Shown piece after piece: positions 36,691 to 46,026 of a DNA stretch of 64,000 nucleotides. Positions within the stretch are counted from its first letter, which is position 1, and each line of letters starts with the position of its first letter. The stretch is from contig NZ_AP021901.1 in the NCBI RefSeq assembly GCF_018325905.1, positions 2,604,001-2,668,000 of the forward strand, in the 5' to 3' direction. Made by a program: the position numbers and the translations under genes. The DNA is from Pseudomonas sp. St316 (lineage in GTDB: Bacteria > Pseudomonadota > Gammaproteobacteria > Pseudomonadales > Pseudomonadaceae). Under the pieces are notes generated by a model that worked only from the letters and a program-made list of their open reading frames with translations, was not told the origin of the DNA and searched no databases.

Positions 36691-36904
36691 CGTTTCTCTC
36701 TCCATAAGGTCGGTTTAGTCTGCGGCGATCGTTGTCGTTCGCGTTGGTGGGCAGATTAGAGAGGGAGGCCGAGGACGAGAACGGCGCGGGTATCGATAGC
36801 AACTATGGGAAAATCGGATAGCTGCGCTTCGCTTCGGTTACGAGGTGAATATTCGCGGCGAGGGTGCTTGCTTGCGTTGCGTGGCGAAGCCACCCCCCAA
36901 ACGC

Positions 36905-37552
36905 TCACACGGATGAAAGCGGCAATGTCTTCAGGCCATTGGGGGTTTGAATGTGCGCAAGCAGATAGGGTGCCGAAGACGCTTGCAGGGCGTGAAGATG
37001 AACCGGGCCAGAAAAGTTCATGGCCGTCAGGATCGCTTGAATTTTTTCCGGATCCGTATGAAAGACATCCAGTGCCAATAACGAGCAGCCCTTGTCCTGG
37101 AGCATGTCCGCAGGATGAGGGCCATGCGCCCATTGAATGAGGGTGGGGACTGATCCGGCCATAGGCAGGTTTCCATCCGCCGGTATGGTTATTTGCCAAT
37201 TCAATGTTCCTCTCGTCATCGGTTCAACCTCCCCGACCATGGCGGGGCAAGCATCACGAGCGGTATGGATATCATCGGTGCGTGCAACCCAGGTCGCCAG
37301 GTGTGGCGGCGAGTCGGGGGCCAATCGATCAAGGCCGAACCAGCGGGGCCGGTCCGGACGTATGGCGCACGGGTCCACGGCAATCACTTCGAGGTAAAGC
37401 CCCGGGCCAAGGTGGAGCAGCCTGTTATGGGTGCCCATGCGTGAATGGGCGCCACCCGGTTGAAGGTCGACGCCCAGTGCGCCAGTCACGAAGGCGCAAC
37501 CGGTATCGAGGTCCGTTGCCACGATGACGAGGTGATCAAGAGTGGTTTTCAT
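36905..37552 (-). CDS. VOC-family glyoxalase-like protein
   Basis: The 215-residue protein has an N-terminal glyoxalase-like domain (LDHLVIVATDLDTGCAFV, HNRLLHLGPGLYLEVIAVDP) and a second, less clear half. It fits the glyoxalase_3-type group of unassigned function. An in-frame ATG at 37564 would add MDEH. The chosen ATG at 37552 has a GGATGG stretch upstream that could serve as its ribosome site. It is a single gene followed by no visible terminator. Confidence 0.78.
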   Translation of the reverse strand: MKTTLDHLVIVATDLDTGCAFVTGALGVDLQPGGAHSRMGTHNRLLHLGPGLYLEVIAVDPCAIRPDRPRWFGLDRLAPDSPPHLATWVARTDDIHTARDACPAMVGEVEPMTRGTLNWQITIPADGNLPMAGSVPTLIQWAHGPHPADMLQDKGCSLLALDVFHTDPEKIQAILTAMNFSGPVHLHALQASSAPYLLAHIQTPNGLKTLPLSSV

Positions 37553-37591
37553 GTGTTCATCCATCCGTGGGTTGGGAAGTATCTGGCGCCA

Positions 37592-37825
37592 TCAACCAAA
37601 AGAAGGCATCGGCCCTAGCGAGTGCAAGATCCACATGACCGTCGCCACCGCTGCCAGCACCGCGACCACAATGCCGATCAGCACCCATTTCAGGACTTTC
37701 TGCCCTGTCGACGGCCGAGACCCTGGCGTGTGTGCCTCTACCGGGTGCTGAATTTCCCCGGCGCATCGCGGGCAAGCAGCAGTGTCGTAAGGGAGGAGGG
37801 ACCCGCAATGCTCACAGTTTGTCAT
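37592..37825 (-). CDS. Small zinc-ribbon membrane protein
   Basis: The 77-residue protein has an N-terminal zinc ribbon (Cys4, Cys7, Cys18, Cys21: NCEHC and CPRC) and one membrane segment at about 44-66. Such zinc-ribbon/TM proteins are widespread and unassigned. It follows the 266-residue hypothetical gene on the same strand by 62 bases. Confidence 0.7.
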   Translation of the reverse strand: MTNCEHCGSLLPYDTAACPRCAGEIQHPVEAHTPGSRPSTGQKVLKWVLIGIVVAVLAAVATVMWILHSLGPMPSFG

Positions 37826-37887
37826 GTCGTCACTTCGAGGCTCAGAGGGCTGGTAAAAGGGGACCGAAAGCGTGTGGTGTCGATCGC

Positions 37888-38688
37888 TTAATATTTGTAG
37901 ACGATGCCCAGCCTGCCCATGATCTCCAGGGCGTTGATCAGGCCCAGGCCGTTCATGGGCAGGCAGGCGAAGGCCTGGTATTCATCGAAGTGCGTACCGA
38001 TGGCCAACAACTTCAAGTCATGGGCCTCCAGCTGGGCGTTGAAATACTGCAGGAGCGCGCGCTCCCAATCGTTGGCGCGGTTGATGGCATCGATGGCTTT
38101 ACGCTCCGGCGCAGGGATCTCAATGCCTGACTGTCGCAGCGGGGCGAGGGCATTGACGGCATCGACCCCGCAGGACGCCCACTCCTTCCATTCGAACCCC
38201 GTCAACTGATTGGCCTCGGTAAGCGCTGACTCGACCTGCGTCCAAGCCCAATCCCACTGCCCGGTAGGCGTCGGGATCTCCTGAATGAGTGCCTGAGCGC
38301 GCGGCTCGTCGAACAGGCAATCAAACAGATCGGCCAGGGTCTCGGCCAAATCGGGCTGCGGCCCTTGCCCCTGGGTGTCCAGGTCGTGGCTCAAGCGCTG
38401 CCACAGACTGCCCAGCTCGGCCCAGTCTTCGTCGTCCATGTCGTCATCGATCACCTGGGCCTTATGGCCGCGCAGGTAGTTATCCAGCCGCGTCTTGCGC
38501 ACGCGTACGCTGCTTTCGGCGAGGTGGACGTCATAGCTGCGGTAATCCAGGTAGTTGGTCTGGAAAACGATGCGGTCAGTAAACACCTCATGGGCAAGGC
38601 TTTCCTGCGCATCGAAATACGCCGCGCCTTCGAGGTCGCCGTGGGCGGTGATGATGCGTTGAAACGACAGTGGGTCGATTGGATTCAT
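37888..38688 (-). CDS. Hypothetical acidic protein
   Basis: The 266-residue protein is acidic and soluble, rich in Trp and Asp in the middle (DDDMDDEDWAELGSLW), without signal peptide or membrane segment. I do not recognise a family. The ATG at 38688 is preferred to an upstream in-frame start with no ribosome site. It is divergent from the solute-binding protein gene. Confidence 0.65.
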   Translation of the reverse strand: MNPIDPLSFQRIITAHGDLEGAAYFDAQESLAHEVFTDRIVFQTNYLDYRSYDVHLAESSVRVRKTRLDNYLRGHKAQVIDDDMDDEDWAELGSLWQRLSHDLDTQGQGPQPDLAETLADLFDCLFDEPRAQALIQEIPTPTGQWDWAWTQVESALTEANQLTGFEWKEWASCGVDAVNALAPLRQSGIEIPAPERKAIDAINRANDWERALLQYFNAQLEAHDLKLLAIGTHFDEYQAFACLPMNGLGLINALEIMGRLGIVYKY

Positions 38689-38903
38689 GTGGGCTGGGTC
38701 ACAGGGAGGAGGGCGAAAGGGAAGCACCGCGCACGCTGGCCGATATCCGGATCGCGCTGATCGTACACCAAGGCCTGGGGGTTGCTAAGGGGCGCAATGT
38801 CGACTGCGTCAACTGTCTGGGGCGTGTTTGGGTCTATGCTTACCTTGCCCTCTTGAATCGGCCCACCTATGTACGAACACCGAACAATCCGCAGGGACCA
38901 CAT

Positions 38904-39653
38904 GTGAGACATTCGACACCGGCTGCAGCGCTGCTCTGCCTATTGCTCGGCACGCTTGATGCCAGGGCCGAGGAGTATCAGGTCGTCACCGAAGAGTGGG
39001 CACCGTACAACTACCAGGAAAACAATCAGCTCACCGGCATGACCACCGAGATCGTCCGGGCCGTCATGGCGCTCACCGGAAATGACTTCGAGGTGCTGTT
39101 GCAGCCGAGTATGCGAGCCACCCAGGTACTGAAGACGCGCCCCAAGACCATCATGTACTCCCTGTTCCGCACGCCGGAGCGTGAGCCGTTATACAAATGG
39201 GTCGGACCGATCGTGGAAGAGTCCATTCACCCCTATCAATTGGCCAGTACACCGCCGGTGAACTCCCTGGAACAACTGTTGCACGCCCCGCAGATCACCA
39301 CCCGCCACGCCGGCCTGGTGCCCCAGATGCTGCAGTCGCTGGGCTTCAACAACCTGGACAAAAGTGCCACCGAGAGCAAGCTGCTCTACCGCATGCTGCT
39401 TGCCGGACGCACCGGCATCATCGTCGGCGACACCGACGCGGGCGTGGCTTATTACAGCCGTCAGTTGAACATCGCGCCAGGCACATTGCGACGGATCCCT
39501 ATCGAGCTGTACCGCTCATCGTTGTACATCGCCTTCAGCCCTGACAGCGAAGATGAAGTGGTGGCGGCGTGGGCCCGTGCGTTGGAGCAGTTGCGGCGCT
39601 CTGGGGAGTTGGAGCGGATTCAGCGGCGGTATGAAGGGGCGGTTGGGCAATGA
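38904..39653 (+). CDS. Periplasmic solute-binding protein, family 3 type
   Basis: The 249-residue protein begins at a GTG with AGGGA upstream and has a signal peptide ending near LDARA. The mature part shows the amino-acid-binding (SBP_bac_3) fold, with EEWAPYNYQENNQLTGMTTEIV near the N-terminus. No transporter genes are adjacent, as is common for the orphan family-3 proteins of pseudomonads. Ligand unknown. Confidence 0.82.
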   Translation: MRHSTPAAALLCLLLGTLDARAEEYQVVTEEWAPYNYQENNQLTGMTTEIVRAVMALTGNDFEVLLQPSMRATQVLKTRPKTIMYSLFRTPEREPLYKWVGPIVEESIHPYQLASTPPVNSLEQLLHAPQITTRHAGLVPQMLQSLGFNNLDKSATESKLLYRMLLAGRTGIIVGDTDAGVAYYSRQLNIAPGTLRRIPIELYRSSLYIAFSPDSEDEVVAAWARALEQLRRSGELERIQRRYEGAVGQ

Positions 39654-39660
39654 CCGCGCC

Positions 39661-39680
39661 GAACCGGCGAAAGCCGGTTC
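39661..39680 (+). terminator. GAAA-capped hairpin, possible terminator
   Basis: A perfect eight-base stem GAACCGGC/GCCGGTTC closed by a GAAA tetraloop starts seven bases after the solute-binding gene. No immediate T-run follows (five Ts begin ten bases later), so termination is only likely. Confidence 0.5.
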
Positions 39681-39826
39681 CGCAAACGTTTTTGCGCATC
39701 AGGCTGCTGGACGTCGACGGCAGAGCAATCAGGTATTAATACGGCTTTCTACCGCTCATTTTGGTTATCATTCCTGAGTGACAAAAATATGTACCAAAGC
39801 TCTGGAAATTAGAGGGAAATAGACCA

Positions 39827-40231
39827 ATGCCTAAGGCGGTTTTCGTCAGTAGAACTATTTTATTTGGCGACTGTGATCCGGCAGGAGTGGTTTACACACC
39901 GCGATTTTCATATTTTTCAGTAGAGGCTATCTATATAGCACTCGATGAATGGCTGGGCACGCCCGGGCTCAGAACACTCATGGGCTTTGAGATATTGCCG
40001 CCCGTACGCGCCATGTCAATGGAGTTTCTGATGCCTTTGACGTGGGATGATAAGTTGTCTATCAAAGTCAGCGTGGCGAAGTTGGGCGTTCATTCGTTCA
40101 CGTTTTTGGTCGAAGGGTTCATGGTTAATGGGCCCTTGTCTTTTGTGGCGAATGTCACTCATGTATGTGTCTCGTCGGAAACCAAAGAAGTTGTAGCCGT
40201 TCCCGCGCAGCTGAGAGCGCTTCTTTCATAA
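39827..40231 (+). CDS. Hotdog-fold acyl-CoA thioesterase, 4-hydroxybenzoyl-CoA type
   Basis: The 134-residue protein has the 4HBT motif with catalytic Asp (FGDCDPAGVVYTPRFS). It should hydrolyse an acyl-CoA thioester in the cytoplasm. Sequence is less GC-rich than the neighbouring metabolic genes. It stands alone between the solute-binding gene and the convergent kptA gene. Confidence 0.85.
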   Translation: MPKAVFVSRTILFGDCDPAGVVYTPRFSYFSVEAIYIALDEWLGTPGLRTLMGFEILPPVRAMSMEFLMPLTWDDKLSIKVSVAKLGVHSFTFLVEGFMVNGPLSFVANVTHVCVSSETKEVVAVPAQLRALLS

Positions 40232-40298
40232 TCCGCTGCAAAGACGTTCGTCCGGACATGAGAAGTCGGGGTCAGGCCACGGTATAAAACGGACCCAT

Positions 40299-40865
40299 TC
40301 ATGTATGAGTTTTATCCTCTACCGTCTTCAAGTAGGCCGCAGGTACCGACTCCACAAGCCAAACGCCATTGTCCGCCTGAAAGAACCGAACCCCTGCCTG
40401 TTTCATACCCTGTACATCAACAGCGAGTAGAACAGGTTGTCCATAGCGCTTGCCGACGGCCATTGCCGTTTCGGGACTTTCAGTCAGATGGACATGGTGC
40501 CGATTGCCTGGGATCAAGCCCTGCACCTCGATGGAGGCCATGAAGCGGCTGGCGGTTCCATGATAGAGCTGGGCAGGTGGCGTTTTTTCGACGTGTTGCA
40601 CCTGGACCTGCCCGGTGCTGTGCCCTTGTGCGGCTCGGATGCGTTGGCCATCTTCAGAGAGCGTAAAACGCTTCTTTTCGTTGGTCTCGACCACCTCGTG
40701 CAGCATCTGGCAGTCGAAGGTATGGCCATGTTGGTGGGCGTTCGAAATCAGATTATCAATGTCGGCCCAACCGTCGCGGTCCAGGACGAGCCCGATGGAT
40801 TCGGGGGCGTGGCGTAGTACGTAGCTGAGGAGCTTGCTGATGTCGTCGCGTTGTTTCTTGTTCAA
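40299..40865 (-). CDS. kptA: RNA 2'-phosphotransferase (Tpt1/KptA)
   Basis: The 188-residue protein has the Tpt1/KptA motifs: LSYVLRHAPESIGL, WADIDNLI, and an ADP-ribosyltransferase-like part with LYHGT and HHVHLTES. The enzyme removes a 2'-phosphate from RNA by transferring it to NAD. In fungi it finishes tRNA splicing; in bacteria the physiological substrate is not settled. The frame starts at TTG (40865) with no good ribosome site, so the exact start is uncertain. Confidence 0.9.
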   Translation of the reverse strand: MNKKQRDDISKLLSYVLRHAPESIGLVLDRDGWADIDNLISNAHQHGHTFDCQMLHEVVETNEKKRFTLSEDGQRIRAAQGHSTGQVQVQHVEKTPPAQLYHGTASRFMASIEVQGLIPGNRHHVHLTESPETAMAVGKRYGQPVLLAVDVQGMKQAGVRFFQADNGVWLVESVPAAYLKTVEDKTHT

Positions 40866-40959
40866 GGAAAGGTCCGTTTTCGTTGGTTGATTGCAAATAG
40901 TACTGTGCTTGGCGGTATGGAGGCACTCAAACGAACGTTACCCAATCGCGGCAGACTTT

Positions 40960-41211
40960 CTACTGCGCTTGATAGTACTGCGCTCTACGCCTGGCTTCTT
41001 CCCGCTCCATTTCCTCATAATGCTTGCGTTCTTCCCGCTCCCTCTGTTGCTGGCGCTCGCGGTGTTTCCTGTCTTCGGCTCGATCCATTTCGCGCTGGTG
41101 TTCCCAGTGGCGCCTGTTTGCCTCTCGATAGTCCTGGTTTCGATCACCGGCAAATGCGCCCGCTGAGGTGAAGCCAATCCAAATGAGTGCAAAAATGGCA
41201 GCCATTTTCAT
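40960..41211 (-). CDS. Small exported protein with a highly charged helical body
   Basis: The 83-residue protein has a signal peptide (MKMAAIFALIWIGF, cleaved near AFA) and then an almost continuous run of Arg, Glu, Lys and His, expected to form a long helix. No family recognised. It is likely periplasmic. It lies downstream of the TonB receptor on the same strand, beyond a terminator. Confidence 0.65.
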   Translation of the reverse strand: MKMAAIFALIWIGFTSAGAFAGDRNQDYREANRRHWEHQREMDRAEDRKHRERQQQREREERKHYEEMEREEARRRAQYYQAQ

Positions 41212-41309
41212 GTGATCGTCTCTTTCACGCAGATGCGTGCAGGTGGTGCCGTTTGCGGCTTCCGATAGACCATAAGGATGGTCGCAAGTGCATTGCTTTT
41301 GGCTGAAAA

Positions 41310-41333
41310 GGGGGCGTTCCAAAGTACGCCCCC
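41310..41333 (-). terminator. Terminator of the TonB receptor gene
   Basis: The stem GGGGGCGT/ACGCCCCC with an eight-base loop is followed by TTTT on the minus strand just after the receptor stop. On the plus strand it is followed by TGTTTTTT. It could stop transcription in both directions. Confidence 0.75.
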
Positions 41334-41341
41334 TGTTTTTT

Positions 41342-43510
41342 CTAGAAACTGTACTTGGCCGTCAGCATCATATTGCGTGGATTGCCATAGGCATCACCGC
41401 CATAGCTCACGGAATTGGCGATGGTCGAGTAGTACCGGCGGTCGAAGATGTTGTTGGCGTTGACCTGCACGTCCAGGTTCTGGCTGACCTGGTAGCCGGC
41501 CATCAGGTCCGTGATGGCGTAGCTGCCCTGTTCGAGGCGGTATTGGCTGCCATCAGCCAGCGGGATGTCGTTGTACAGGCGGCTTTGCCAGGAGACGTTG
41601 CCGCCCACGCGCATTTTTTCCAGCGGGCCCTGGAAGTGGTAGCGGGTGGTCAGCTTGAACAGATGCTCCGGGGTGTCGGTGTCGAACTGTTTGTTTACGT
41701 TCTGTGGGTTGGCGGCGTCCTTGAGGGTGTGGGTGCGCGCGTAGGTATAGCCACCGCCGACTTGCCAGTTTTCGGTCAACGCACCTTGCAGTTCGAAGTC
41801 GATACCCTGGCTGCGAATTTCGCCGGAGGCTTCATAGCAGGTCGCCTGTGGGCAGTTTGCCGTAAACAGCTGCACGGCGCGGTTTTCCTGGTCGACGCGG
41901 AACAGCGCCACGCTCGCATTCAGCGCGCCACCAAAATATTCGCCCTTGATGCCAACCTCGTAGTTCTTGCCGACGATCGGCTTGACCGGGCTACCAGAAG
42001 TATCTTTGGAGCTCTGCGGTGTGAATATGTCGCTGTAGCTGACGTAGACCGAATGATGGTCGTCCAGGTCGTAGATCAAGCCGGCGTAACGGGTGAGGTT
42101 ACGGGTGACCTTGTAGTCGCCATCGCCATCCCGGTTATCGTAGTCGTACCAGTCCAGGCGCCCGCCGAGGATCAACTTCAACGGGTCGGCCAGGCTCAGG
42201 CGTGTCGTGAGGTAGACGCCATCCTGCGTGGTCACTTCGCGCTGGTTGTTGGTGTGGACGAAGTCCGGTTTACCCGCATTGAGCGGCCAGTTGGTGTCGT
42301 ACGGGCTGTAGTTGTGGGTGGTCAGGTCGTAGATGCGTTTGCTGGCGCCCACCACCAGTTCATGGCTACGTCCGAATGCCTCGAAGGGCCCACTGGCAAA
42401 GGCGTCTACGCCGGCCTGGTTTTCATCGACGTCGGCCTGGTAAACCGTGCGGGCCAGTGTGTTGTTGACCCAGCGCGATTGATAAGAGCCGGAGAACAAC
42501 GCGTTCTGTTCGGCGTAGTTGGCGTTGACCTGAAGGTTCCAGTCATTGGCCAGGCGATGACGGACTTCGGCGAATACGGTGTTGATCTCCTGATCCTTGT
42601 TCTCCCAATCCGTCCCCGGATTGTAGGAACGCGGCAGGTCCAGGTGATGGCCGTCCTGGCCGATCATCGAAGAGCCCCAGAAGTAATTGGTCTTGTCCTT
42701 CTGATGGGAAAACCCCAGGGTCAAGATGGTGTCTTCGCTCAGGTCCGCTTCGGTGACCGCATAGAACAGGCCATGATCCTCCTCGACATTGTCGATGAAG
42801 CTGTTGGCGTCCTGGTAAGAGGTCACGACCCGGCCGCGCAGCGTGCCGCTGTCGTTGAGCGGGCTGGAGGCATCGACTTCGCCACGGTAGTCGTCCCAGC
42901 TGCCGGCGGCCCCGGTCAGGGTGACTTTCTGCTCGGCCAATGGCCGCTTGCGGATCAGGTTGATGGCCGCCGAAGGGTTGCCTGCACCCGTCACCAGGCC
43001 GGTGGCACCGCGCACCACCTCGACCCGGTCGAACATCGCCAAGTTAGGCTGGGCGCCAACGTTAACGCCGTCGTAGCCACTCGGGATGCCGTCATACATC
43101 AAGTTGTCGATTTCAAAACCGCGTGCCTTGTAGGTCTGCCGGCCAGGGCCAGAGGAAAAGTCCAGGAACAAACCGGGCGTCGCCTTGACCACATCGTTGA
43201 TGTCGGTCATCACCTGGTCATCCATGCGCTGGCGCGTAATGACGGTGACGGCTTGTGGGGTTTCACGCATCGTCAGCGGGAGTTTGGTCGCCGTCGACAT
43301 CGCGCCGGTGGTGTAGGACTCGGTGCCTTCGGTAGTACTCCCCAGTTGGCCACTGCCGGTGACCTCGGTTGCGTCTAGTTCCAGGGTGGCGGGTGGAGTG
43401 GTGCTGTTGTCATCGGCGTAGGCGGGGACGAGTGTGGCCATGCAGATGGCCATGGCTAGAAGATTACGGGCAGGAGTGAAGTGACGCGGCGGGGTGGTGC
43501 GAGTCGACAT
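41342..43510 (-). CDS. TonB-dependent siderophore receptor
   Basis: The 722-residue outer-membrane protein has a signal peptide (ending VPAYA), a plug domain (TMRETPQAVTVITRQRMDD, ATPGLFLDFSSG, VEVVRGATGLVTGAGNPSA) and a beta-barrel ending in the terminal aromatic motif LTAKYSF. It lacks the N-terminal signalling (STN) domain, so it does not by itself drive a sigma/anti-sigma system. The sequence type is that of FhuE/FoxA-like receptors for hydroxamate siderophores. It imports ferric siderophore using TonB energy. A Fur-like site lies upstream. Confidence 0.92.
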   Translation of the reverse strand: MSTRTTPPRHFTPARNLLAMAICMATLVPAYADDNSTTPPATLELDATEVTGSGQLGSTTEGTESYTTGAMSTATKLPLTMRETPQAVTVITRQRMDDQVMTDINDVVKATPGLFLDFSSGPGRQTYKARGFEIDNLMYDGIPSGYDGVNVGAQPNLAMFDRVEVVRGATGLVTGAGNPSAAINLIRKRPLAEQKVTLTGAAGSWDDYRGEVDASSPLNDSGTLRGRVVTSYQDANSFIDNVEEDHGLFYAVTEADLSEDTILTLGFSHQKDKTNYFWGSSMIGQDGHHLDLPRSYNPGTDWENKDQEINTVFAEVRHRLANDWNLQVNANYAEQNALFSGSYQSRWVNNTLARTVYQADVDENQAGVDAFASGPFEAFGRSHELVVGASKRIYDLTTHNYSPYDTNWPLNAGKPDFVHTNNQREVTTQDGVYLTTRLSLADPLKLILGGRLDWYDYDNRDGDGDYKVTRNLTRYAGLIYDLDDHHSVYVSYSDIFTPQSSKDTSGSPVKPIVGKNYEVGIKGEYFGGALNASVALFRVDQENRAVQLFTANCPQATCYEASGEIRSQGIDFELQGALTENWQVGGGYTYARTHTLKDAANPQNVNKQFDTDTPEHLFKLTTRYHFQGPLEKMRVGGNVSWQSRLYNDIPLADGSQYRLEQGSYAITDLMAGYQVSQNLDVQVNANNIFDRRYYSTIANSVSYGGDAYGNPRNMMLTAKYSF

Positions 43511-43857
43511 GAGCAGGTCCTGAATTACTAATGCTTGTGATAGTGATTCGTATTAAGTATTGCAGGATTTGTTTGTGGGATAAAGCTTGCTGGGGGTGGG
43601 GGCGCTGATGCGTGGAGAGTAGGGCTTCAATGCCCAGTCGGGCCGAGGGCTCTGCTTTGTCGAGAGTTTCCTATGACTGCCCCCTGAGTCGTTTGAACGA
43701 AGCGCTGCTTGATTTTTTAGCCGGCAGGTAATATTTTCAATGCACGGCAGCCAACCATCAAGTACGTGAGCGCTTGCATCCGGTCTTAGAAAAAACAGCA
43801 TATTCATTAATGCTGACTTTGTAATTGCTCACATTTTAAGTCGGCGTGGAGATGAAT
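43511..43857. other. Divergent intergenic region, no gene
   Basis: This 347-base gap holds the receptor promoter with a Fur-like site (43539-43557) on its left and AT-rich sequence leading to the hypothetical gene on its right. No convincing gene is seen. Confidence 0.6.
43539..43557. promoter_or_regulatory. Putative Fur box
   Basis: GATAGTGATTCGTATTAAG matches 12 of 19 positions of the Fur consensus GATAATGATAATCATTATC, including the GATA, TGAT and ATTA blocks. It lies about 30 bases upstream of the siderophore-receptor start codon, where iron repression is expected. Confidence 0.7.
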
Positions 43858-44532
43858 ATGTTTAACTCTGTCATCGTTTCTGAAATCCCTTTTTATACAT
43901 CCGTTCAGGATGCACGAAAGGCGAATTCGGTAAATTTGAACCATCTCAAGGAATCATTAGCATACGGACTTGGTTTTAAAACCTTGGCTGCGCACGCTGC
44001 TCATTTTGACGCTTTATCAAAAGGTGAACATGGCATAGCCAAGGTCGCGTTGTTTTCCAAGTCGCGCACAATGTCTAGGCTTATGGAGCTTGGATATACT
44101 AAAGATAAGTGTGACGTGATGGCTGAGGTCGTGGAAAGTTCTTACCAAGAAGCCCTTTCGGAGCAATTTTTCTTTGTTCCTTTTAAGCCCGATAACGGTC
44201 CATATGATCCATTCCGCGCAGATGCGTTTGATCGGACAAGAGTTTGGCTTCATGGTGGTAGCCGCGACGATATCTGTAATAAGGACTATCTAGAAGCGCT
44301 TTCTGATGAGTCAATGTCTAATGCTGCTATAGAGTGGCTCCATTCTAAAATATCCAGCTTTGCTTTCCCTGCCATTCTTGACAGAAGGAACTATCAAGGC
44401 GGCATCATTGTCAGGTTGCGCGACTTGAATATAGAGAGCTATCCACTTGCTGGTTGGAGCAAACTTAGTCGTGCAGATATTTTGGAGTATGGCTCAAGTG
44501 CTGATACTTTTCTTTGTGCACCGATGAAATAA
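43858..44532 (+). CDS. AT-rich hypothetical protein
   Basis: The 224-residue soluble protein has no recognised domain, signal or membrane segment. I chose the ATG at 43858 because GGAG at 43848-43851 is well spaced; two in-frame starts lie just upstream. Codon use is AT-richer than in the flanking receptor and exporter genes, suggesting acquisition. A large perfect palindrome follows at once and probably terminates it. Confidence 0.65.
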   Translation: MFNSVIVSEIPFYTSVQDARKANSVNLNHLKESLAYGLGFKTLAAHAAHFDALSKGEHGIAKVALFSKSRTMSRLMELGYTKDKCDVMAEVVESSYQEALSEQFFFVPFKPDNGPYDPFRADAFDRTRVWLHGGSRDDICNKDYLEALSDESMSNAAIEWLHSKISSFAFPAILDRRNYQGGIIVRLRDLNIESYPLAGWSKLSRADILEYGSSADTFLCAPMK

Positions 44533-44533
44533 A

Positions 44534-44573
44534 GAAGTATCCGGCTGGCCTTGCAAGGCCAGCCGGATACTTC
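44534..44573 (+). terminator. 40-base perfect palindrome after the hypothetical gene
   Basis: Arms of 17 bases (GAAGTATCCGGCTGGCC and complement) flank TTGCAA, itself palindromic, so the entire 40 bases equal their own reverse complement. It begins two bases after the stop codon. It is a strong hairpin without a T-run and may act as a terminator or transcript end cap. Confidence 0.7.
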
Positions 44574-44765
44574 GTGAATTAGATGGGGTAACGGCGTGAG
44601 CCTGACCAAGGCTATCCAAGATATCGGCAGCGCTCGTGCGTTGATAGGTCAGCGAATATCTGCGGTTCTCCGAAAAAAGAAGATGCTCAGATTTATTTAT
44701 GAATAGATTCGTCATCTTTTCACTGTCCTCCTCAATGCCGACTAACAGCCCCCCTCACACCATCG

Positions 44766-45932
44766 TCACACCGCCGCAGCCGCAATCGCCCTGGAGCGCC
44801 AGGCAAAAGCCAACACCATCAGCAGCCCCAGACCCGCCATTGCGGCTCCGGCCAGGGAAATCGCCGGATAACCCAACCCGGCATTGATCACCGCACCGCC
44901 GAGCGCCGCTCCAATCGCGTTACCGAGGTTGAAGGCGCCGATGTTCACTGCCGAGGCCAGGTTGGGCGCGTCCTTGGCCGCTTCCATGACGCGCATCTGT
45001 AGCGGTGGCACCAGGGCGAAGCTGGCGATACCCCATATCAGGATGGCAACGGCGGCCGGCAGCGGCCAACGCATCAGTACGGTGAACGCCAGCAAGACCA
45101 GAATAAGCACGCTCAGTGAAACGATCAGGGTGCGGTCTATCGAGCGGTCAGCCGCCTTGCCGCCCCACATGTTGCCCAGCGTCAACCCCACACCGAACAG
45201 CACCAGCATGGCAGTGATGTACGCGGTGGACGCATGGGTCTCGCTGCTGAGGATCGGCGCGATATAGGTGAAGACGGTAAACATGGCACCCGAGCCGACG
45301 ACGGTCAGGGCCAATGCCCCCAGCACCCGGCCACGACCCAATACCCGAATTTCGGCCAGTACACCGACGCTTTGCGGCGCAGGCAGGTTGGGCAGGGCGA
45401 ACCACAACGCGGCCATGGTCACCACGCCGAGGCCGGTAATACCCCAGAAAGCCGTGCGCCAGCCGAACAGTTCGCCAAACCAGGCGGCCAGCGGTACACC
45501 GCCGATGGTCGCCAGGGTCAGGCCCATGAACATGGCCGCGACCGCCCCGGCACGCTTTTGAGGGGCGACCACGCTGGCGGCGACGATGGAACCAACGCCA
45601 AAGAACGCCCCGTGGTTCAGTGAGGTCACCACCCTGGCGACCATGAGGCTGTAGTAATCGGTAGCCAAGGCTGACATCAGATTACCCAGGGTGAAAATCG
45701 CCATGAGCCCGATCAGCAGATAGCGCCGGGGAATCCTGCCGGTGGTCAGGGTCATCAGCGGCGCGCCAAGCAGAACGCCCAAGGCGTAAGCACTGACCAA
45801 CAGACCCGCAGCGGGAATGGAAACGCCCAGATCCGCAGCGATGCCCGGCAACATGCCCATGGGGGCGAACTCGGTAACGCCGATGCCGAAGGCACCAATG
45901 GCGAGTGCGACAAGTGGTGGATTGATACGCAT
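44766..45932 (-). CDS. MFS transporter, AraJ/drug-efflux type
   Basis: The 388-residue protein has about twelve membrane segments and MFS motifs (GIGVTEFAPMGMLPGIA in helix 1, SLNHGAFFGVGSIVAA in the middle of the N-half). This resembles the YdhP/AraJ/Cmr-like sugar and drug exporters. It is divergent from a LysR gene with a 94-base gap, so efflux is probably induced by a ligand of that regulator. Confidence 0.9.
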   Translation of the reverse strand: MRINPPLVALAIGAFGIGVTEFAPMGMLPGIAADLGVSIPAAGLLVSAYALGVLLGAPLMTLTTGRIPRRYLLIGLMAIFTLGNLMSALATDYYSLMVARVVTSLNHGAFFGVGSIVAASVVAPQKRAGAVAAMFMGLTLATIGGVPLAAWFGELFGWRTAFWGITGLGVVTMAALWFALPNLPAPQSVGVLAEIRVLGRGRVLGALALTVVGSGAMFTVFTYIAPILSSETHASTAYITAMLVLFGVGLTLGNMWGGKAADRSIDRTLIVSLSVLILVLLAFTVLMRWPLPAAVAILIWGIASFALVPPLQMRVMEAAKDAPNLASAVNIGAFNLGNAIGAALGGAVINAGLGYPAISLAGAAMAGLGLLMVLAFAWRSRAIAAAAV

Positions 45933-46026
45933 GGAAGGCTCCTCATCTATGCCGCGAATGCTACGATCCAATCTTTTCAGGCGGTAGATAGCATTTTTGG
46001 TAATCACCTTTGCCTAGGGAGCACAA

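Noticed and set aside
41288..43378. A 696-codon plus-strand frame over the TonB receptor
   Set aside because: It is the mirror of a well-supported receptor gene in high-GC DNA, with no recognisable protein features.
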